A stretch of 64,000 nucleotides of DNA from Nitrospira defluvii (GCF_905220995.1 NZ_CAJNBJ010000001.1:1054001-1118000); one strand, 5' to 3'; positions 18,034-27,137 are shown, counted from the first letter of the stretch. Notes: generated by a model not told the origin, from the sequence alone. A program made the numbers and translations.

Positions 18034-19509
18034 TCATCCGGCCGAGAGCAGCTCGACGTCTGGATCCCAGGCTCCGTGCGGAACAACCTCCCGCAGATCG
18101 CCGCTCAACACAATCCGTTCACGTACCAATCCTGCGGCAGCCAGCAAGAAGGGGCTTCGTATACGGGGCGCCTCGTCGGCAATCAGCACATCGAACCGCA
18201 CCTTGCGAAACAAGGGATCGGCAGCCACCCGCGCGGCCGTCGTGACGATCACCCGCCGGTTCTGCACAAACGCCTGCCGGTTCGTATCTTCCTGAGCCGC
18301 GAGCAATTCACGAATCTTTTTCGTCCCGCCCAACCGGATCACATCTTCCTTCAGTTCGGCAAACTCCGGCTTCATCTCCTTCGGAACCGTCGCTTCTGGA
18401 ATGAGTTCGTCGATGCGCTGCTTGGCGATGTCGACCTCCTTCCTGAGCCCGGCGCTATACCGCTCGTAGATGACCTTATACTCGCGCAACGACTCCACAT
18501 TCTTGCCCACCGCCTGCATGGACAGGCGCTTCCAGATGGGAAGTTGCTCATACTGAGCCAAGGTCGCGTCGATTTCCTTGATCTTGGCTTGGTATTCGCT
18601 CAATTGGGTCACCAGGCGCCACTCCAACAGGCGCACCTCATCGAGATCCTTCTGTTTCTGCGCTTTATACGCGAGAATCGGGGTGAGTTCCCGGAACCGA
18701 TCATACTTCTTGCGGAGTGCCGCCTTGTCCGATCGCGATTTCGCGTAAAACTGATGCATCTGTGACTCAAAGCCTAATTCCGGCAAGGGAATGCCGCCAC
18801 TTTCTTTCCCGATGGCCACCTCATACCGGCTCAGCCAGCTCTTAAAGGTGAGGCCCGCCGCCTTCATCGCCCGCGCGGCAACCAGCGTGACAGCATCGGC
18901 GCTCTGATGATCCGGCGTCACCAGCAGGATGCGCTTATTTCCACGAATCAATTCGATCACCAGCGTGGCCAGCTTCTGTCGGCGCGCGGTGAGATCCTCC
19001 AGCCAGAGGGGCGTCAGGACCGATGTCGGCGTCAGGGCCTCCAGCGAGCCGCGATCGCCTGATTGCCCTGCTTCCAGGATCGGCAGAAGCCGTTCCGCCG
19101 GACCTAAGGTGTAGGATGAGCCGGCCTTGCTCATTTCTGCCAGGCGACGACTGGTCGTGAGGACTAATCCGCTCGTGTCCGGAACCAACGTGGCGCTTGG
19201 CACCACATCCCCGATGGCGTCGAACACCTGGAGCACAAGACGCTGTCCGTCTTGGGACAACACAATGCCCTCCGTCGGCTCCGATTCCTCGCCCAGCAGC
19301 AGCGTGACTGACAGGTCAGCCCCGATCGCGATATCCGGCGGCAGATAAAACTCATACAGATGCAGATTCCCGACCGTCTGGAGTAACCGACCCCGCTCGA
19401 CCGTCACCGGCTGATCGCGCCCTGTTTCTGTGAGGCGCGCGGCGTCGTGCTCAAGCGTCACGGCCAATTGATCGAGAAGGTCCGGCAACGTGCCGGGCAT
19501 GGCGGCCAT
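18034..19509 (-). CDS. SF1 helicase-like protein lacking a visible Walker A motif
   Basis: 491 residues from the ATG at 19507-19509, with AGGAG about 11 bases upstream. Residues roughly 190-240 (GNKRILLVTPDHQSADAVTL) resemble motif Ia of Smubp2/IGHMBP2-type SF1 helicases, and RFDVLIADEAPRI with RIVLSGD near the C-terminus resemble motifs II and III. Between them lies a long charged coiled-coil insert. The GPPGTGKT-type P-loop expected before motif Ia is replaced by TPTSVLTPLWLEDL, and the second RecA domain is missing after motif III. It may be a degenerate ATPase kept for a structural role, or a truncated gene. Identification is at superfamily level only. Confidence 0.6.
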   Translation of the reverse strand: MAAMPGTLPDLLDQLAVTLEHDAARLTETGRDQPVTVERGRLLQTVGNLHLYEFYLPPDIAIGADLSVTLLLGEESEPTEGIVLSQDGQRLVLQVFDAIGDVVPSATLVPDTSGLVLTTSRRLAEMSKAGSSYTLGPAERLLPILEAGQSGDRGSLEALTPTSVLTPLWLEDLTARRQKLATLVIELIRGNKRILLVTPDHQSADAVTLVAARAMKAAGLTFKSWLSRYEVAIGKESGGIPLPELGFESQMHQFYAKSRSDKAALRKKYDRFRELTPILAYKAQKQKDLDEVRLLEWRLVTQLSEYQAKIKEIDATLAQYEQLPIWKRLSMQAVGKNVESLREYKVIYERYSAGLRKEVDIAKQRIDELIPEATVPKEMKPEFAELKEDVIRLGGTKKIRELLAAQEDTNRQAFVQNRRVIVTTAARVAADPLFRKVRFDVLIADEAPRIRSPFLLAAAGLVRERIVLSGDLREVVPHGAWDPDVELLSAG

Positions 19510-19750
19510 AACTCGTCGTTCTCCTGACTGTGGACCAGGACAAGAAGCTCCCGGCTTGTACGGCGGCATTCACCGCCAAACAGGGAGCGTATCTTAAAGA
19601 GTTACGAAAGAACCTGTCCAGCCAGGAGCGTCTCCTACCTCTGCCGGATTCACCGGATCCGACCGGCTCACGCGCACACAACCGCCGCACAAGCACTTCG
19701 TCCCGCTTCGGGAGGTCCCAAGAAATCCCGAACCAGCCGCTCCGGATCAA

Positions 19751-19779
19751 TTGACTTTTGCACAGCCCGTCAGTATGCT
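19751..19779 (+). promoter_or_regulatory. Promoter of the rplI-glyA-nrdR operon
   Basis: TTGACT at 19751-19756, a 17-base spacer, TATGCT at 19774-19779, about 30 bases before the rplI start, which has AGAAGGAG upstream. Confidence 0.65.
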
Positions 19780-19809
19780 TTTTCCCTTTCCAACAGAAGG
19801 AGTTGCAGT

Positions 19810-20286
19810 ATGAAGGTGATTCTCCAGGAAACACTCGAAGGCGTGGGCGATCTCGGCGATCTTTTGGACGTCTCCAACGGGTTTGCCCGGAACTACCTCT
19901 TGCCTCGCAAGAAGGCTGTGGAAGCCAATAACCGGAACATCAAAGAATTCGAACATGCGAAGCGAGCCGCCGCCGAGAAAGCCAAGAAGGAAAAGCTGGA
20001 AATCGAGGCACACGGCAAAAAGATGTCGACCGTGTCCATCACGATCGCAGCCCAGGTCGGCAAAGACGACAAGATGTTCGGGTCGGTGACGGCGAAGGAC
20101 ATCGCGGAAGGTCTGGCCGAACAAGGCTTTACCGTGGACCGTCGCAAAATTCAGCTCGCGCAGCCCATCAAGGAACTGGGTACCCACGCGATTGCCGTGA
20201 AGCTCCCGCGCGAAGTGACTGCCACGATCGCCGTTCACGTGATCAAGAAACAAGAAGAGACGGAAGAAGCCACTCCTACGGCTTAA
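19810..20286 (+). CDS. rplI: 50S ribosomal protein L9
   Basis: 158 residues beginning [36 protein letters not shown], the diagnostic L9 N-terminal domain (V..VK.GFARNYL.P...A), followed by the long connecting helix and a C-terminal RNA-binding domain that includes [12 protein letters not shown]. It binds 23S rRNA at the base of the L1 stalk. The length is close to normal with a short acidic extension ([11 protein letters not shown]). It is the first gene of a likely operon with glyA and nrdR. Confidence 0.97.
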   Translation: MKVILQETLEGVGDLGDLLDVSNGFARNYLLPRKKAVEANNRNIKEFEHAKRAAAEKAKKEKLEIEAHGKKMSTVSITIAAQVGKDDKMFGSVTAKDIAEGLAEQGFTVDRRKIQLAQPIKELGTHAIAVKLPREVTATIAVHVIKKQEETEEATPTA

Positions 20287-20339
20287 TCCGTGATGCGATG
20301 ATACGTGGCCGCCGGACCGGGACCACGCTCGGAGGAAAC

Positions 20340-21617
20340 ATGCAGGATCTGATCGGGTCATTGGACGCGTTGAAGTCAACCGACCTTGAAACGTACGAAG
20401 CCATCCTGGCCGAGGAACAACGGCAACGGGATAAGTTGCTGCTGATTGCGTCGGAAAACTTTGCGAGTCCTGCCGTGCTGGCCGCTCAGGGCAGCCTGAT
20501 GACCAATAAGTACGCGGAAGGGTACCCTGGCAAACGCTACTATGGCGGATGCCAGCATGTCGATACGGTCGAAAGCCTCGCGATCGAGCGTGCCAAGCAG
20601 ATCTTCGGGGCAGAGCACGTCAACGTCCAACCGCACTCAGGGTCGCAAGCCAACATGGCTGCGTACTTGGCCGTGCTGAAACCCGGCGACACCATCCTCG
20701 GCCTCGACCTCGCTCAGGGAGGGCACCTCACTCACGGGAGCAAGGTCAACTTCTCCGGCATCATTTTCCGAGCGTTTTCTTACGGGGTGGACCGGCAGAC
20801 GGAAACCATCGACTATGCCGCGGTCCGCAAGATCGCCGAAGAATGTCGTCCGCGCATGCTGGTCGTCGGCGCCAGCGCCTATGCCCGCACCCTCGATTTC
20901 GCCAAGTTCCAAGAAATTGCCAAGTCAGTGGGTGCCTATCTGTTGGTGGACATTGCGCACATTGCCGGGCTGATCGCGGCTGGCTTGCACCCCAATCCCG
21001 TTCCCTATGCGGACTTCGTGACGACCACCACCCATAAGACCCTCCGCGGCCCCCGCGGCGGCGTCACCATGTGCAAAGCCGAACACGCGAAGGCCGTGGA
21101 TAAGATTATTTTCCCGGGCCTGCAAGGCGGCCCGCTCATGCATGTCATCGCGGCCAAGGCCGTCGCCTTCAAGGAGGCCATGTCGCCGGCGTTCAAGCGA
21201 TACCAGCAGCAGGTGGTGGCAAACGCCCGCACGTTGGCACAGGGGCTGATCGAACGCGGCTACAAGATCGTGTCGGGCGGAACCGATACGCACCTGATGT
21301 TGGTCAATCTGACCCCCAAGGGCATCACGGGAAAAGAAGCCGATGCCGCCTTGGATGCTGCCGGCATCATCGTCAACAAGAACGCCATCCCCTACGATGA
21401 AAAACCGCCTGCCGTGGCGAGCGGCATCCGGATCGGGAGTCCCATCGTATCCACACGAGGAATGCGTGAGGCCGAGATGCGCGAAATTGTGGCGCTGATC
21501 GATCGGGTCTTGCAGCATCCTCAAGACCAACAGGTGCAGAGCGAGGTCCGTGCGCAGGCAAAGACATTGTGCAACCGTTTCCCCATCTTTCATGCCTACG
21601 ATTCGTCTCCCGCTTAG
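20340..21617 (+). CDS. glyA: Serine hydroxymethyltransferase
   Basis: 425 residues from the ATG at 20340, which has CGGAGG four bases upstream; 14 codons of open frame precede it without support. PLP enzyme motifs are all present: [59 protein letters not shown], and [14 protein letters not shown] with the Schiff-base Lys. The enzyme interconverts serine and glycine and loads tetrahydrofolate with a one-carbon unit. It is in the middle of the rplI-glyA-nrdR operon. Confidence 0.97.
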   Translation: MQDLIGSLDALKSTDLETYEAILAEEQRQRDKLLLIASENFASPAVLAAQGSLMTNKYAEGYPGKRYYGGCQHVDTVESLAIERAKQIFGAEHVNVQPHSGSQANMAAYLAVLKPGDTILGLDLAQGGHLTHGSKVNFSGIIFRAFSYGVDRQTETIDYAAVRKIAEECRPRMLVVGASAYARTLDFAKFQEIAKSVGAYLLVDIAHIAGLIAAGLHPNPVPYADFVTTTTHKTLRGPRGGVTMCKAEHAKAVDKIIFPGLQGGPLMHVIAAKAVAFKEAMSPAFKRYQQQVVANARTLAQGLIERGYKIVSGGTDTHLMLVNLTPKGITGKEADAALDAAGIIVNKNAIPYDEKPPAVASGIRIGSPIVSTRGMREAEMREIVALIDRVLQHPQDQQVQSEVRAQAKTLCNRFPIFHAYDSSPA

Positions 21618-21632
21618 GCAGGACGTTCGCCA

Positions 21633-22097
21633 GTGAAGTGTCCTTTCTGCGACGATGTCGAGGACAAAGTCGTCGACTCGCGGATGGCCAAGGAAGGTGA
21701 GGTCATCCGTCGGCGGCGCGAATGCCTGTCGTGCAAACGCCGGTACACCACCTACGAACGGGTCGAAGAAACCATGCCGGCCGTCGTCAAAAAGGATGGC
21801 CGCCGGGAGCCATTCGATCGAAGCAAGATTGTCTCCGGACTGAAGAAGGCCTGCGAGAAACGGCCGATCAGCACCGCGACCATCGAAGCCGTCACCGACC
21901 GTATCGAAAAACGTATTCAGGATATGGGGGAAACTGAAATCGAGAGCACCGCCGTCGGCGAGGAAGTGATGAAGGAACTGTCCCAGCTCGATCAGGTGGC
22001 CTACGTCCGGTTTGCCTCCGTGTACCGAGAGTTTAAGGATATCGACCAGTTCATGGACGAGATCAAATCTCTGGCCCAGCAGCGCCGGGAACGTTAG
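21633..22097 (+). CDS. nrdR: Transcriptional repressor NrdR
   Basis: 154 residues, the normal length. A zinc ribbon ([15 protein letters not shown]...[20 protein letters not shown]) is followed by an ATP-cone domain ([28 protein letters not shown]). NrdR represses ribonucleotide reductase genes in response to dATP/ATP. It lies 15 bases after glyA, a common position in bacteria. No NrdR box search could be run here. Confidence 0.96.
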   Translation: MKCPFCDDVEDKVVDSRMAKEGEVIRRRRECLSCKRRYTTYERVEETMPAVVKKDGRREPFDRSKIVSGLKKACEKRPISTATIEAVTDRIEKRIQDMGETEIESTAVGEEVMKELSQLDQVAYVRFASVYREFKDIDQFMDEIKSLAQQRRER

Positions 22098-22174
22098 CCC
22101 CTCCCCTTTTCCTCGCTGCGTCGAATTGATTCGTTCGGTGTCAGTCCAGACAGAAGCGAGGCAGCAACCGCGGA

Positions 22175-23326
22175 GTGACTTCCGTTCCACTATTGCCGAC
22201 ACACATGCCAACCGCCAAAACCACCCAAGCGCGACGCGCAGCCCCTCGGCCCACCACACGGCCAACACCCGGAGCGACGCATGTCGCCATCATCGGCGCC
22301 GGACGCGGCGGCACGGCCCTCATGGAGATTTTTGCCAACGACCCGCTGGTGCGCATCGTCGGAGTCGCCGATATCAGCGCGCAGGCACCGGGCCTCGGCC
22401 TCGCCCGTCGTTTACGTATTCGTGTCACACGCCATTACCGGAAGCTCATGACCATGGGTCCCGTCGATCTGGTCATCGATGTGTCGGGCAATCCGGAAGT
22501 CGGCGAATACCTGCAGGACATCCGCCGCAGAGGTGTCTCGGTGATCGGTGGAGCCAGCGCGAAGTTCATGTGGCAACTGATTGAAGCTCGCATCCGCGCG
22601 ACCGCCGATATCGAAAAGGCGCTGAACAAGTACCAATCCCTCTACCGGCTCTATGTCAAAGAGACAGGGGCGGCAGTCACGGAAGAGCGGACGCGCATCG
22701 CCTGCGAAATCCACGATGGGCTGGTGCAAAGTCTCGCCGGCGTGAACTTCAAACTGGAATTGTCCCAAGAACTCCTCCGCAAGAATCCCAAAGCCAGCCT
22801 CGCCACGATCCGGGAGTCGAAAGCCCAGCTCAAGATGGCCATTCAAGAGGCCAGACAGGTCATCTTCAACTTGCGCCCGCTCCACTACGATAAAATGGAG
22901 CTCATCCCGGCACTGACGAATTATCTGAAATCCTATGAAACGCAGTACCACATCAAAACCGCGTTTTCCGTCACCGGAGACGAGACGATTTTATTCCCGC
23001 GCACGAAGATCTTCTTGTTCCGGATTGTCCAGGAGGCGTTGTCGAACGTCCAAAAACACGCCAAGGCAAGGCGGGTGTCGGTTCAACTGGACATTCGCCT
23101 CGACTTACTGCAAGTGACCATCTCCGACAACGGAATTGGGTTCGACATGGACGCCGTGCTGCGCGATCCGGAAAAATGGGATCACTTTGGCATTCGCGGC
23201 ATCTTAGAACGGGCGCGACTGGTAGGTGGCGAGGCGACCATCGATTCGAAGAAAGGGCGCGGCACGCGAATCGTGTTGCGCATCCCGTTAGCCGACAAGG
23301 AGACGATTCGTCATGGAAAAAATTAA
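22175..23326 (+). CDS. HisKA_3-type sensor histidine kinase with N-terminal Rossmann domain
   Basis: 383 residues from a GTG at 22175; an ATG at 22205 is an alternative, and neither has a strong ribosome site. Residues about 35-140 form a nucleotide-binding Rossmann fold (THVAIIGAGRGGTALMEIF...VRIVGVADI...VDLVIDVSGNPEV) like NAD(P)-dependent dehydrogenases. A NarL-type kinase follows: H-box RIACEIHDGLVQSLAGVNFKLE, then ATPase motifs FRIVQEALSNVQKHAKA, ISDNGIGFD and GIRGILERARLVGGEATI. No membrane segment is seen, so it is cytosolic and may sense a dinucleotide or redox state. It overlaps the response regulator by 14 bases. Confidence 0.88.
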   Translation: MTSVPLLPTHMPTAKTTQARRAAPRPTTRPTPGATHVAIIGAGRGGTALMEIFANDPLVRIVGVADISAQAPGLGLARRLRIRVTRHYRKLMTMGPVDLVIDVSGNPEVGEYLQDIRRRGVSVIGGASAKFMWQLIEARIRATADIEKALNKYQSLYRLYVKETGAAVTEERTRIACEIHDGLVQSLAGVNFKLELSQELLRKNPKASLATIRESKAQLKMAIQEARQVIFNLRPLHYDKMELIPALTNYLKSYETQYHIKTAFSVTGDETILFPRTKIFLFRIVQEALSNVQKHAKARRVSVQLDIRLDLLQVTISDNGIGFDMDAVLRDPEKWDHFGIRGILERARLVGGEATIDSKKGRGTRIVLRIPLADKETIRHGKN

Positions 23327-23984
23327 AGTCCTGATCGCTGACGATCATCGTGTGGTGCGCGAAGGCCTGGCGGCCATCCTCAAGACCAAAGACGACATTA
23401 ACGTGGTCGGAGAAGCACAGGACGGCGTGGAAGCGGTCGAAAAGGCCAAGACGCTCGAGCCGGATGTCATTCTGATGGATGTCAGCATGCCACGCATGGG
23501 CGGCATTGAAGCCACCCGCCAAATCAAACGGGAATTCCCCCATATGGGCATCGTGGCCCTGACAATGTACGAGGAGCAACAGTACATCTTCGACCTTGTG
23601 CGAGCCGGCGCGACAGGCTATTTGCTCAAGGACTCGGAGTCCTCGCAAATCGTCGCGGCAATTCGAGCGATCTATCGAGGAGAATCGCTCATTCACCCCT
23701 CGGTCGCCAGCAAAATCCTCGCTGAGTTCTCCCTCATGTCGCAGAAGAAAGGGAAAAAGCCGGCTTGGGTCGAGCATGACCTGACCGAACGCGAAATCAC
23801 CGTCTTGCGGCTCGTTGCCGATGGAAAAACGAACAAAGAAATTGCGAACAGTCTGGATTTAAGCGAGAAAACTGTCAAAAACCATGTCCGCAATATCTTC
23901 CATAAGCTGCAGGTGTACGACCGAACCCAAGCCGCAATCTTAGCGATTCGGAAAGGCCTCATTGAATTGGAGCCACGACCGTAA
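23313..23984 (+). CDS. NarL/FixJ-family response regulator
   Basis: 223 residues. The receiver domain carries IADDHRVVREGL, the phosphoacceptor in DVILMDVSMPRMGG, LTMYEEQQYIF and GATGYLLKDSE. The C-terminal LuxR-type helix-turn-helix is complete (LTEREITVLRLVADGKTNKEIANSLDLSEKTVKNHVRNIFHKLQVYDRTQA). It is translationally coupled to the Rossmann-kinase gene and surely its partner. Targets are unknown; no adjacent gene is an obvious candidate. Confidence 0.93.
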   Translation: MEKIKVLIADDHRVVREGLAAILKTKDDINVVGEAQDGVEAVEKAKTLEPDVILMDVSMPRMGGIEATRQIKREFPHMGIVALTMYEEQQYIFDLVRAGATGYLLKDSESSQIVAAIRAIYRGESLIHPSVASKILAEFSLMSQKKGKKPAWVEHDLTEREITVLRLVADGKTNKEIANSLDLSEKTVKNHVRNIFHKLQVYDRTQAAILAIRKGLIELEPRP

Positions 23985-24267
23985 CCAAGAGCACGTCATC
24001 AGGAAAGGGCTCCATCTGCCGGAGGAACTCGCGGGCTCATTGGTGATGAGCCACGCCCCTTTCACTGGCCTCACCCAGTAACTCGTTGAAAACCCGCTAC
24101 TTTCGTGGTTTTACCCTTTCAGCAAAAGATACAATTGTGCTTTTTTAGCAACAGTAACTGTTTCGCAAGATCAAGACATTGTCATTATAAATCCATGACT
24201 TATGATCATCTTCCGAATTGGCACAAGCATTGCTAGCTTCAGTGCTGGATTATACGAAGGAGGCACC
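23985..24267 (+). promoter_or_regulatory. Leader region upstream of lpxC with a hairpin
   Basis: This 283-base gap holds the inverted repeat GAAAACC (24088-24094) / GGTTTT (about 24107-24112), possibly a terminator for the two-component operon. An A/T-rich tract ending TTATAAAT near 24184-24191 is a likely -10 region for lpxC. No other gene is supported. Confidence 0.35.
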
Positions 24268-25194
24268 GTGCGCTTTCAGCAAACGATCGGCTCACCGGTT
24301 TCATGTTCTGGCGTCGGGCTTCATTCGGGCCAGCCGGTTACACTGACGCTTCGCCCGGCCCCTCCAAACACTGGCATCGCCTTCATCTATCGGCACGGAT
24401 CAGAAGAAACGTTCATCCCTGCCTCGATCTCCAATAAGGTCCCGACAGAACTCTGCACGGCGATCAGCGTCAACGGCCGTCAAGTTAAGACAATCGAACA
24501 CCTCATCGCCGCGTTGGTCGGGATGGAAGTCGACAACGTCTACGCAGAAGTGGACGCAGGGGAAGTGCCCGTGCTCGATGGGAGCGCCAACCCATTCGTT
24601 CGCTTGATCCGATCGGCCGGAATCATCCCCCAAACCCGTCGGCAATCATACGTCAAGATCATGCAACCCATCGAGGTGGTGGACGGGTCGAAACGGGTGA
24701 GGATCGAACCCTCGTCAACGCCGAAAATTACGTATTCCATTCACTATGATCACCCCATGATCCAAACCCAGTCCTACACCCATACCTGCTCCGCCCAGGC
24801 GTTCGAACAGGACATCGCGCAGGCGCGCACGTTCGGCTTTCTCCATGAAGTTGAAGCGCTGTGGTCGAGGGGACTCGGAAAGGGCGGGACGCTGGATAAC
24901 ACCATCGTGCTATCCAAAGAGGGCGTCGTGAATGAATCCGGCCTGCGCTTCTCAAATGAATTCGTCCGGCATAAGGTACTGGACTTAATCGGTGATATCG
25001 CACTGCTCGGCTTCCCGTTCATCGGCCACATCGTGGCTGAACGATCAGGCCATGCCATGCACACACGGCTCGTGGAACAAATCCTCCTCCAGCGCGATAA
25101 GTGGGCGCTGATTACCGGAGAACATGCGGTTGCCGCACCGGAATCGCGATCCTCTCTCGGACTACTTCGCCCCGCGCCTTCTCTCGCGATCTAA
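24268..25194 (+). CDS. lpxC: UDP-3-O-acyl-N-acetylglucosamine deacetylase
   Basis: 308 residues from a GTG at 24268 preceded by GAAGGAGGCACC; 22 upstream open codons are dismissed because family members start at VRFQQTIGSPVSCSGVGLHSG. Zinc ligands are visible: His in KTIEHLIAALVGM, and His/Asp in RHKVLDLIGDIALLG. LDGSANPFVRLI and the HAMHTRLVEQI region complete the fold. It catalyses the committed step of lipid A synthesis, so the organism has an LPS-containing outer membrane. It is monocistronic here. Confidence 0.96.
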   Translation: MRFQQTIGSPVSCSGVGLHSGQPVTLTLRPAPPNTGIAFIYRHGSEETFIPASISNKVPTELCTAISVNGRQVKTIEHLIAALVGMEVDNVYAEVDAGEVPVLDGSANPFVRLIRSAGIIPQTRRQSYVKIMQPIEVVDGSKRVRIEPSSTPKITYSIHYDHPMIQTQSYTHTCSAQAFEQDIAQARTFGFLHEVEALWSRGLGKGGTLDNTIVLSKEGVVNESGLRFSNEFVRHKVLDLIGDIALLGFPFIGHIVAERSGHAMHTRLVEQILLQRDKWALITGEHAVAAPESRSSLGLLRPAPSLAI

Positions 25195-25275
25195 CGGCTT
25201 CACCGAAGATCTCCTCGCCAGCGCTTGCGGCCACCGGCGATAGGCGGTGATTGCGGCATTTTGCAATTCAGGCAC

Positions 25276-25312
25276 AAAAAAACGCCGGAGGTAAGTGGCC
25301 TTACCCCCGGCG
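25276..25312 (-). terminator. Intrinsic terminator of the Lys/Ala peptide gene
   Basis: On the minus strand a hairpin whose outer stem is CGCCGG/CCGGCG (25283-25288 with 25307-25312), extended by GGTAAG/CTTACC, is followed by seven T residues (complement of 25276-25282). It lies 19 bases after the stop of the 18-residue gene. Confidence 0.8.
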
Positions 25313-25330
25313 TGCAAATCCCGGCAGGAC

Positions 25331-25387
25331 TTACTTCTTCTTCGCTGCCTTCTTCGCTGGTTTCTTCGCTGCCTTCTTCGTTGCCAA
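25331..25387 (-). CDS. 18-residue Lys/Ala-rich peptide (histone H1-tail-like)
   Basis: A TTG start at 25385-25387 with GGGAGGTG seven bases upstream encodes LATKKAAKKPAKKAAKKK and a TAA stop, followed closely by a strong intrinsic terminator. The KKAAKKPAKKAAKK pattern is that of histone H1/AlgP-type DNA-binding tails. As an independent gene it would be among the smallest basic proteins known. The ribosome site and own terminator argue for real expression; the role (nucleoid or RNA binding) is inferred only from composition. It lies between lpxC and the HARE-HTH gene. Confidence 0.55.
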   Translation of the reverse strand: MATKKAAKKPAKKAAKKK

Positions 25388-25439
25388 GACTCTCACCTCC
25401 CTTCACACATTAAAGTTGATATGAACTTCCTCGGCCCAC

Positions 25440-25952
25440 TTACACTACCGCTGTTAATTCCTGCTGTGTCGTCACCGCAAAGGTATTGGGTCCGACTTTT
25501 TGGAAACGCTTATCCCGCTTCAATGACGTGGCGACGGAGGTCAACGGCGTCTTCCCCTTGATTTGCAACCCGCCCTCCAAGAGGCGTTGCAACAGCTCCT
25601 TCGCATGCATCGGCCGACTGGCTTCCCGAAGAATCTGATAGGCCGCTTCCGGAACGCTTTTCCCGACATACTTGCTTTTTCCAAGCAGGATCTCACGCGA
25701 CTGATCGGTGACATCCGTGACGGGGAGAGGGCGAATGCCTTTTTCGTCGGTGATAATTTGGCTGGAGAGGCTGGCCAATTTGGCCTTATCTGCTTCAACA
25801 CGATACAGCGTTTCGGCAAGCTCCAAGTACTTCTTGATCATCGCGATTTCATCGTCGAGCCGACGTCGCTTTTTCTCAAGTTCCTGGTAGCGATTCCGGT
25901 AAGCGCTGATCCGCTGTTCCAGGCCAACCAGAATGTCGGTCAATTCTTCCAC
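25440..25952 (-). CDS. HARE-HTH domain protein with N-terminal coiled coil
   Basis: 170 residues from a GTG at 25950-25952 with TGAGGT seven bases upstream; codons further upstream run through the promoter and are rejected. The N-terminal 60 residues are a charged coiled coil (LEQRISAYRNRYQELEKKRRRLDDEIAMIKKYLELAETLYRVE). The C-terminus is a winged helix of the HB1/ASXL/restriction-endonuclease type (SVPEAAYQILREASRPMHAKELLQRLLEGG...TSVATSLKRDKRFQKVGPNTFAV). Such domains bind DNA or sense its state. A palindrome covers its own -10, suggesting autoregulation. Confidence 0.75.
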   Translation of the reverse strand: MEELTDILVGLEQRISAYRNRYQELEKKRRRLDDEIAMIKKYLELAETLYRVEADKAKLASLSSQIITDEKGIRPLPVTDVTDQSREILLGKSKYVGKSVPEAAYQILREASRPMHAKELLQRLLEGGLQIKGKTPLTSVATSLKRDKRFQKVGPNTFAVTTQQELTAVV

Positions 25953-25974
25953 AAGCAAGACCTCAATAAAGCAT

Positions 25975-26009
25975 ACTTGCTTTATAGCAAGTGATTCAAA
26001 ATCTGTCAA
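25975..26009 (-). promoter_or_regulatory. Promoter with palindromic operator of the HARE-HTH gene
   Basis: Minus strand: TTGACA at 26009-26004, 17-base spacer, TATAAA at 25986-25981. The inverted repeat ACTTGCTTT/ATAGCAAGT (25975-25992, one mismatch) covers the -10, so a bound protein would block transcription. Confidence 0.75.
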
Positions 26010-26080
26010 GTAACTGAAAATAACTATTTGTTCGCACGTCTCGCCTATACAAGCAGAGTGCAATCAATGCCTAACCAAGC

Positions 26081-26128
26081 CTTGTTCTGCAAGAACAAGC
26101 TTTTATAATATTGTTATTTATCAATATT
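26081..26128 (+). promoter_or_regulatory. AT-rich regulatory region upstream of the inositol monophosphatase gene
   Basis: Contains the inverted repeat CTTGTTCT-GCA-AGAACAAG (26081-26099), a consensus TATAAT at 26104-26109, and a second inverted repeat AATATTG/CAATATT (26107-26113 with 26122-26128). The region is far more AT-rich than its surroundings. The -35 (TTGTTC at 26082-26087) is weak. Confidence 0.45.
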
Positions 26129-26201
26129 TTATAGTGCTCTTTCGAAAAATGTCTGGTGCGCTGGCGCACGGACTGCAATCTCGTGTTAGGATGCTGCTTC
26201 T

Positions 26202-27032
26202 ATGCAAGCTGCACGCATTCCTTCCTCTGATGAGTGTTCCACCTATCTTGCGACGGCAATCCGCGCAGCAGAAGCGGCCGGAACGGTCCTGCTCGATTGC
26301 GCGAAATCCGGGTTTCGGATCGACTACAAGGCCGCAATCAACCTCGTGACCGACGCAGATCGTCAGGCAGAAGAGTGTATTGTCTGTACGATTCTTTCGG
26401 CGCACCCCTCTCACCGCATTCTGGCGGAAGAGCGTGGGCAAGACGGATCCACCGACTCACCCTATCAGTGGATTATCGACCCTCTCGACGGCACGACTAA
26501 CTTCGCCCACGGTTTTCCGTTCTATTCCGTGTCGATCGGCCTGGAATATCGAGGGGAATGCATCGTCGGCGTGGTCCTGGATCCCGTTCGGCGGGAACTG
26601 TTTACCGGCATCGTAGGGGAGGGAGCCTACCTGAATGGCCAGCGCCTCTACGTGTCGCCGATTGACACATTGGAGCGGTCGTTGCTGGTCACCGGCTTCG
26701 CCTATAATATTCGTGAAACGGCCGACAATAATCTCGACCACTTCTCACGCATTTCCCTCCGCGCCCAGGCCATTCGGCGAACCGGTTCGGCAGCGCTGGA
26801 TCTCTGCTACGTGGCTTCGGGACGGTTCGACGGTTATTGGGAGGTCAAGCTGAGCCCGTGGGATATGGCAGCCGGAATCGTGATGGTACGGGAAGCGGGG
26901 GGTGTCGTGTCGGGATTCAGCACAGACCATTTTTCATTGTATGCACAAGAACTGGTAGCCACCAACGGCCGCATCCACCATCAGCTCCTCGACGCCATTC
27001 ACCAGCGCACAGACCAGGGCCGCCCCGCATAG
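26202..27032 (+). CDS. Inositol monophosphatase family protein (SuhB-like)
   Basis: 276 residues. Metal-binding motifs of the family: ILAEERG (Glu of motif 1), WIIDPLDGTTNFAHGFPFYSVSI (motif 2) and SPWDMAAGIVMVREAGGVVS (C-terminal Asp motif). It hydrolyses inositol-1-phosphate or a related sugar phosphate with Mg2+; some homologues (SuhB) also bind RNA polymerase or ribosomal antitermination complexes. Which applies here cannot be told. AGGATG about 11 bases upstream could be the ribosome site. Confidence 0.92.
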   Translation: MQAARIPSSDECSTYLATAIRAAEAAGTVLLDCAKSGFRIDYKAAINLVTDADRQAEECIVCTILSAHPSHRILAEERGQDGSTDSPYQWIIDPLDGTTNFAHGFPFYSVSIGLEYRGECIVGVVLDPVRRELFTGIVGEGAYLNGQRLYVSPIDTLERSLLVTGFAYNIRETADNNLDHFSRISLRAQAIRRTGSAALDLCYVASGRFDGYWEVKLSPWDMAAGIVMVREAGGVVSGFSTDHFSLYAQELVATNGRIHHQLLDAIHQRTDQGRPA

Positions 27033-27137
27033 CTGCGCCGCGCGGGCGCGTCACCAGCCGCACATCCCATGTACAGTGCGACGACCGATGCGGTATCATG
27101 CGGCTCTTATCCGTCAGACCAAAGGAGTGCATGCAGC

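Noticed and set aside
20925-22268. 447-codon open frame on the minus strand
   Set aside because: It is the antisense of glyA, nrdR and the kinase start, which are certain. Its sequence has no recognisable domain.
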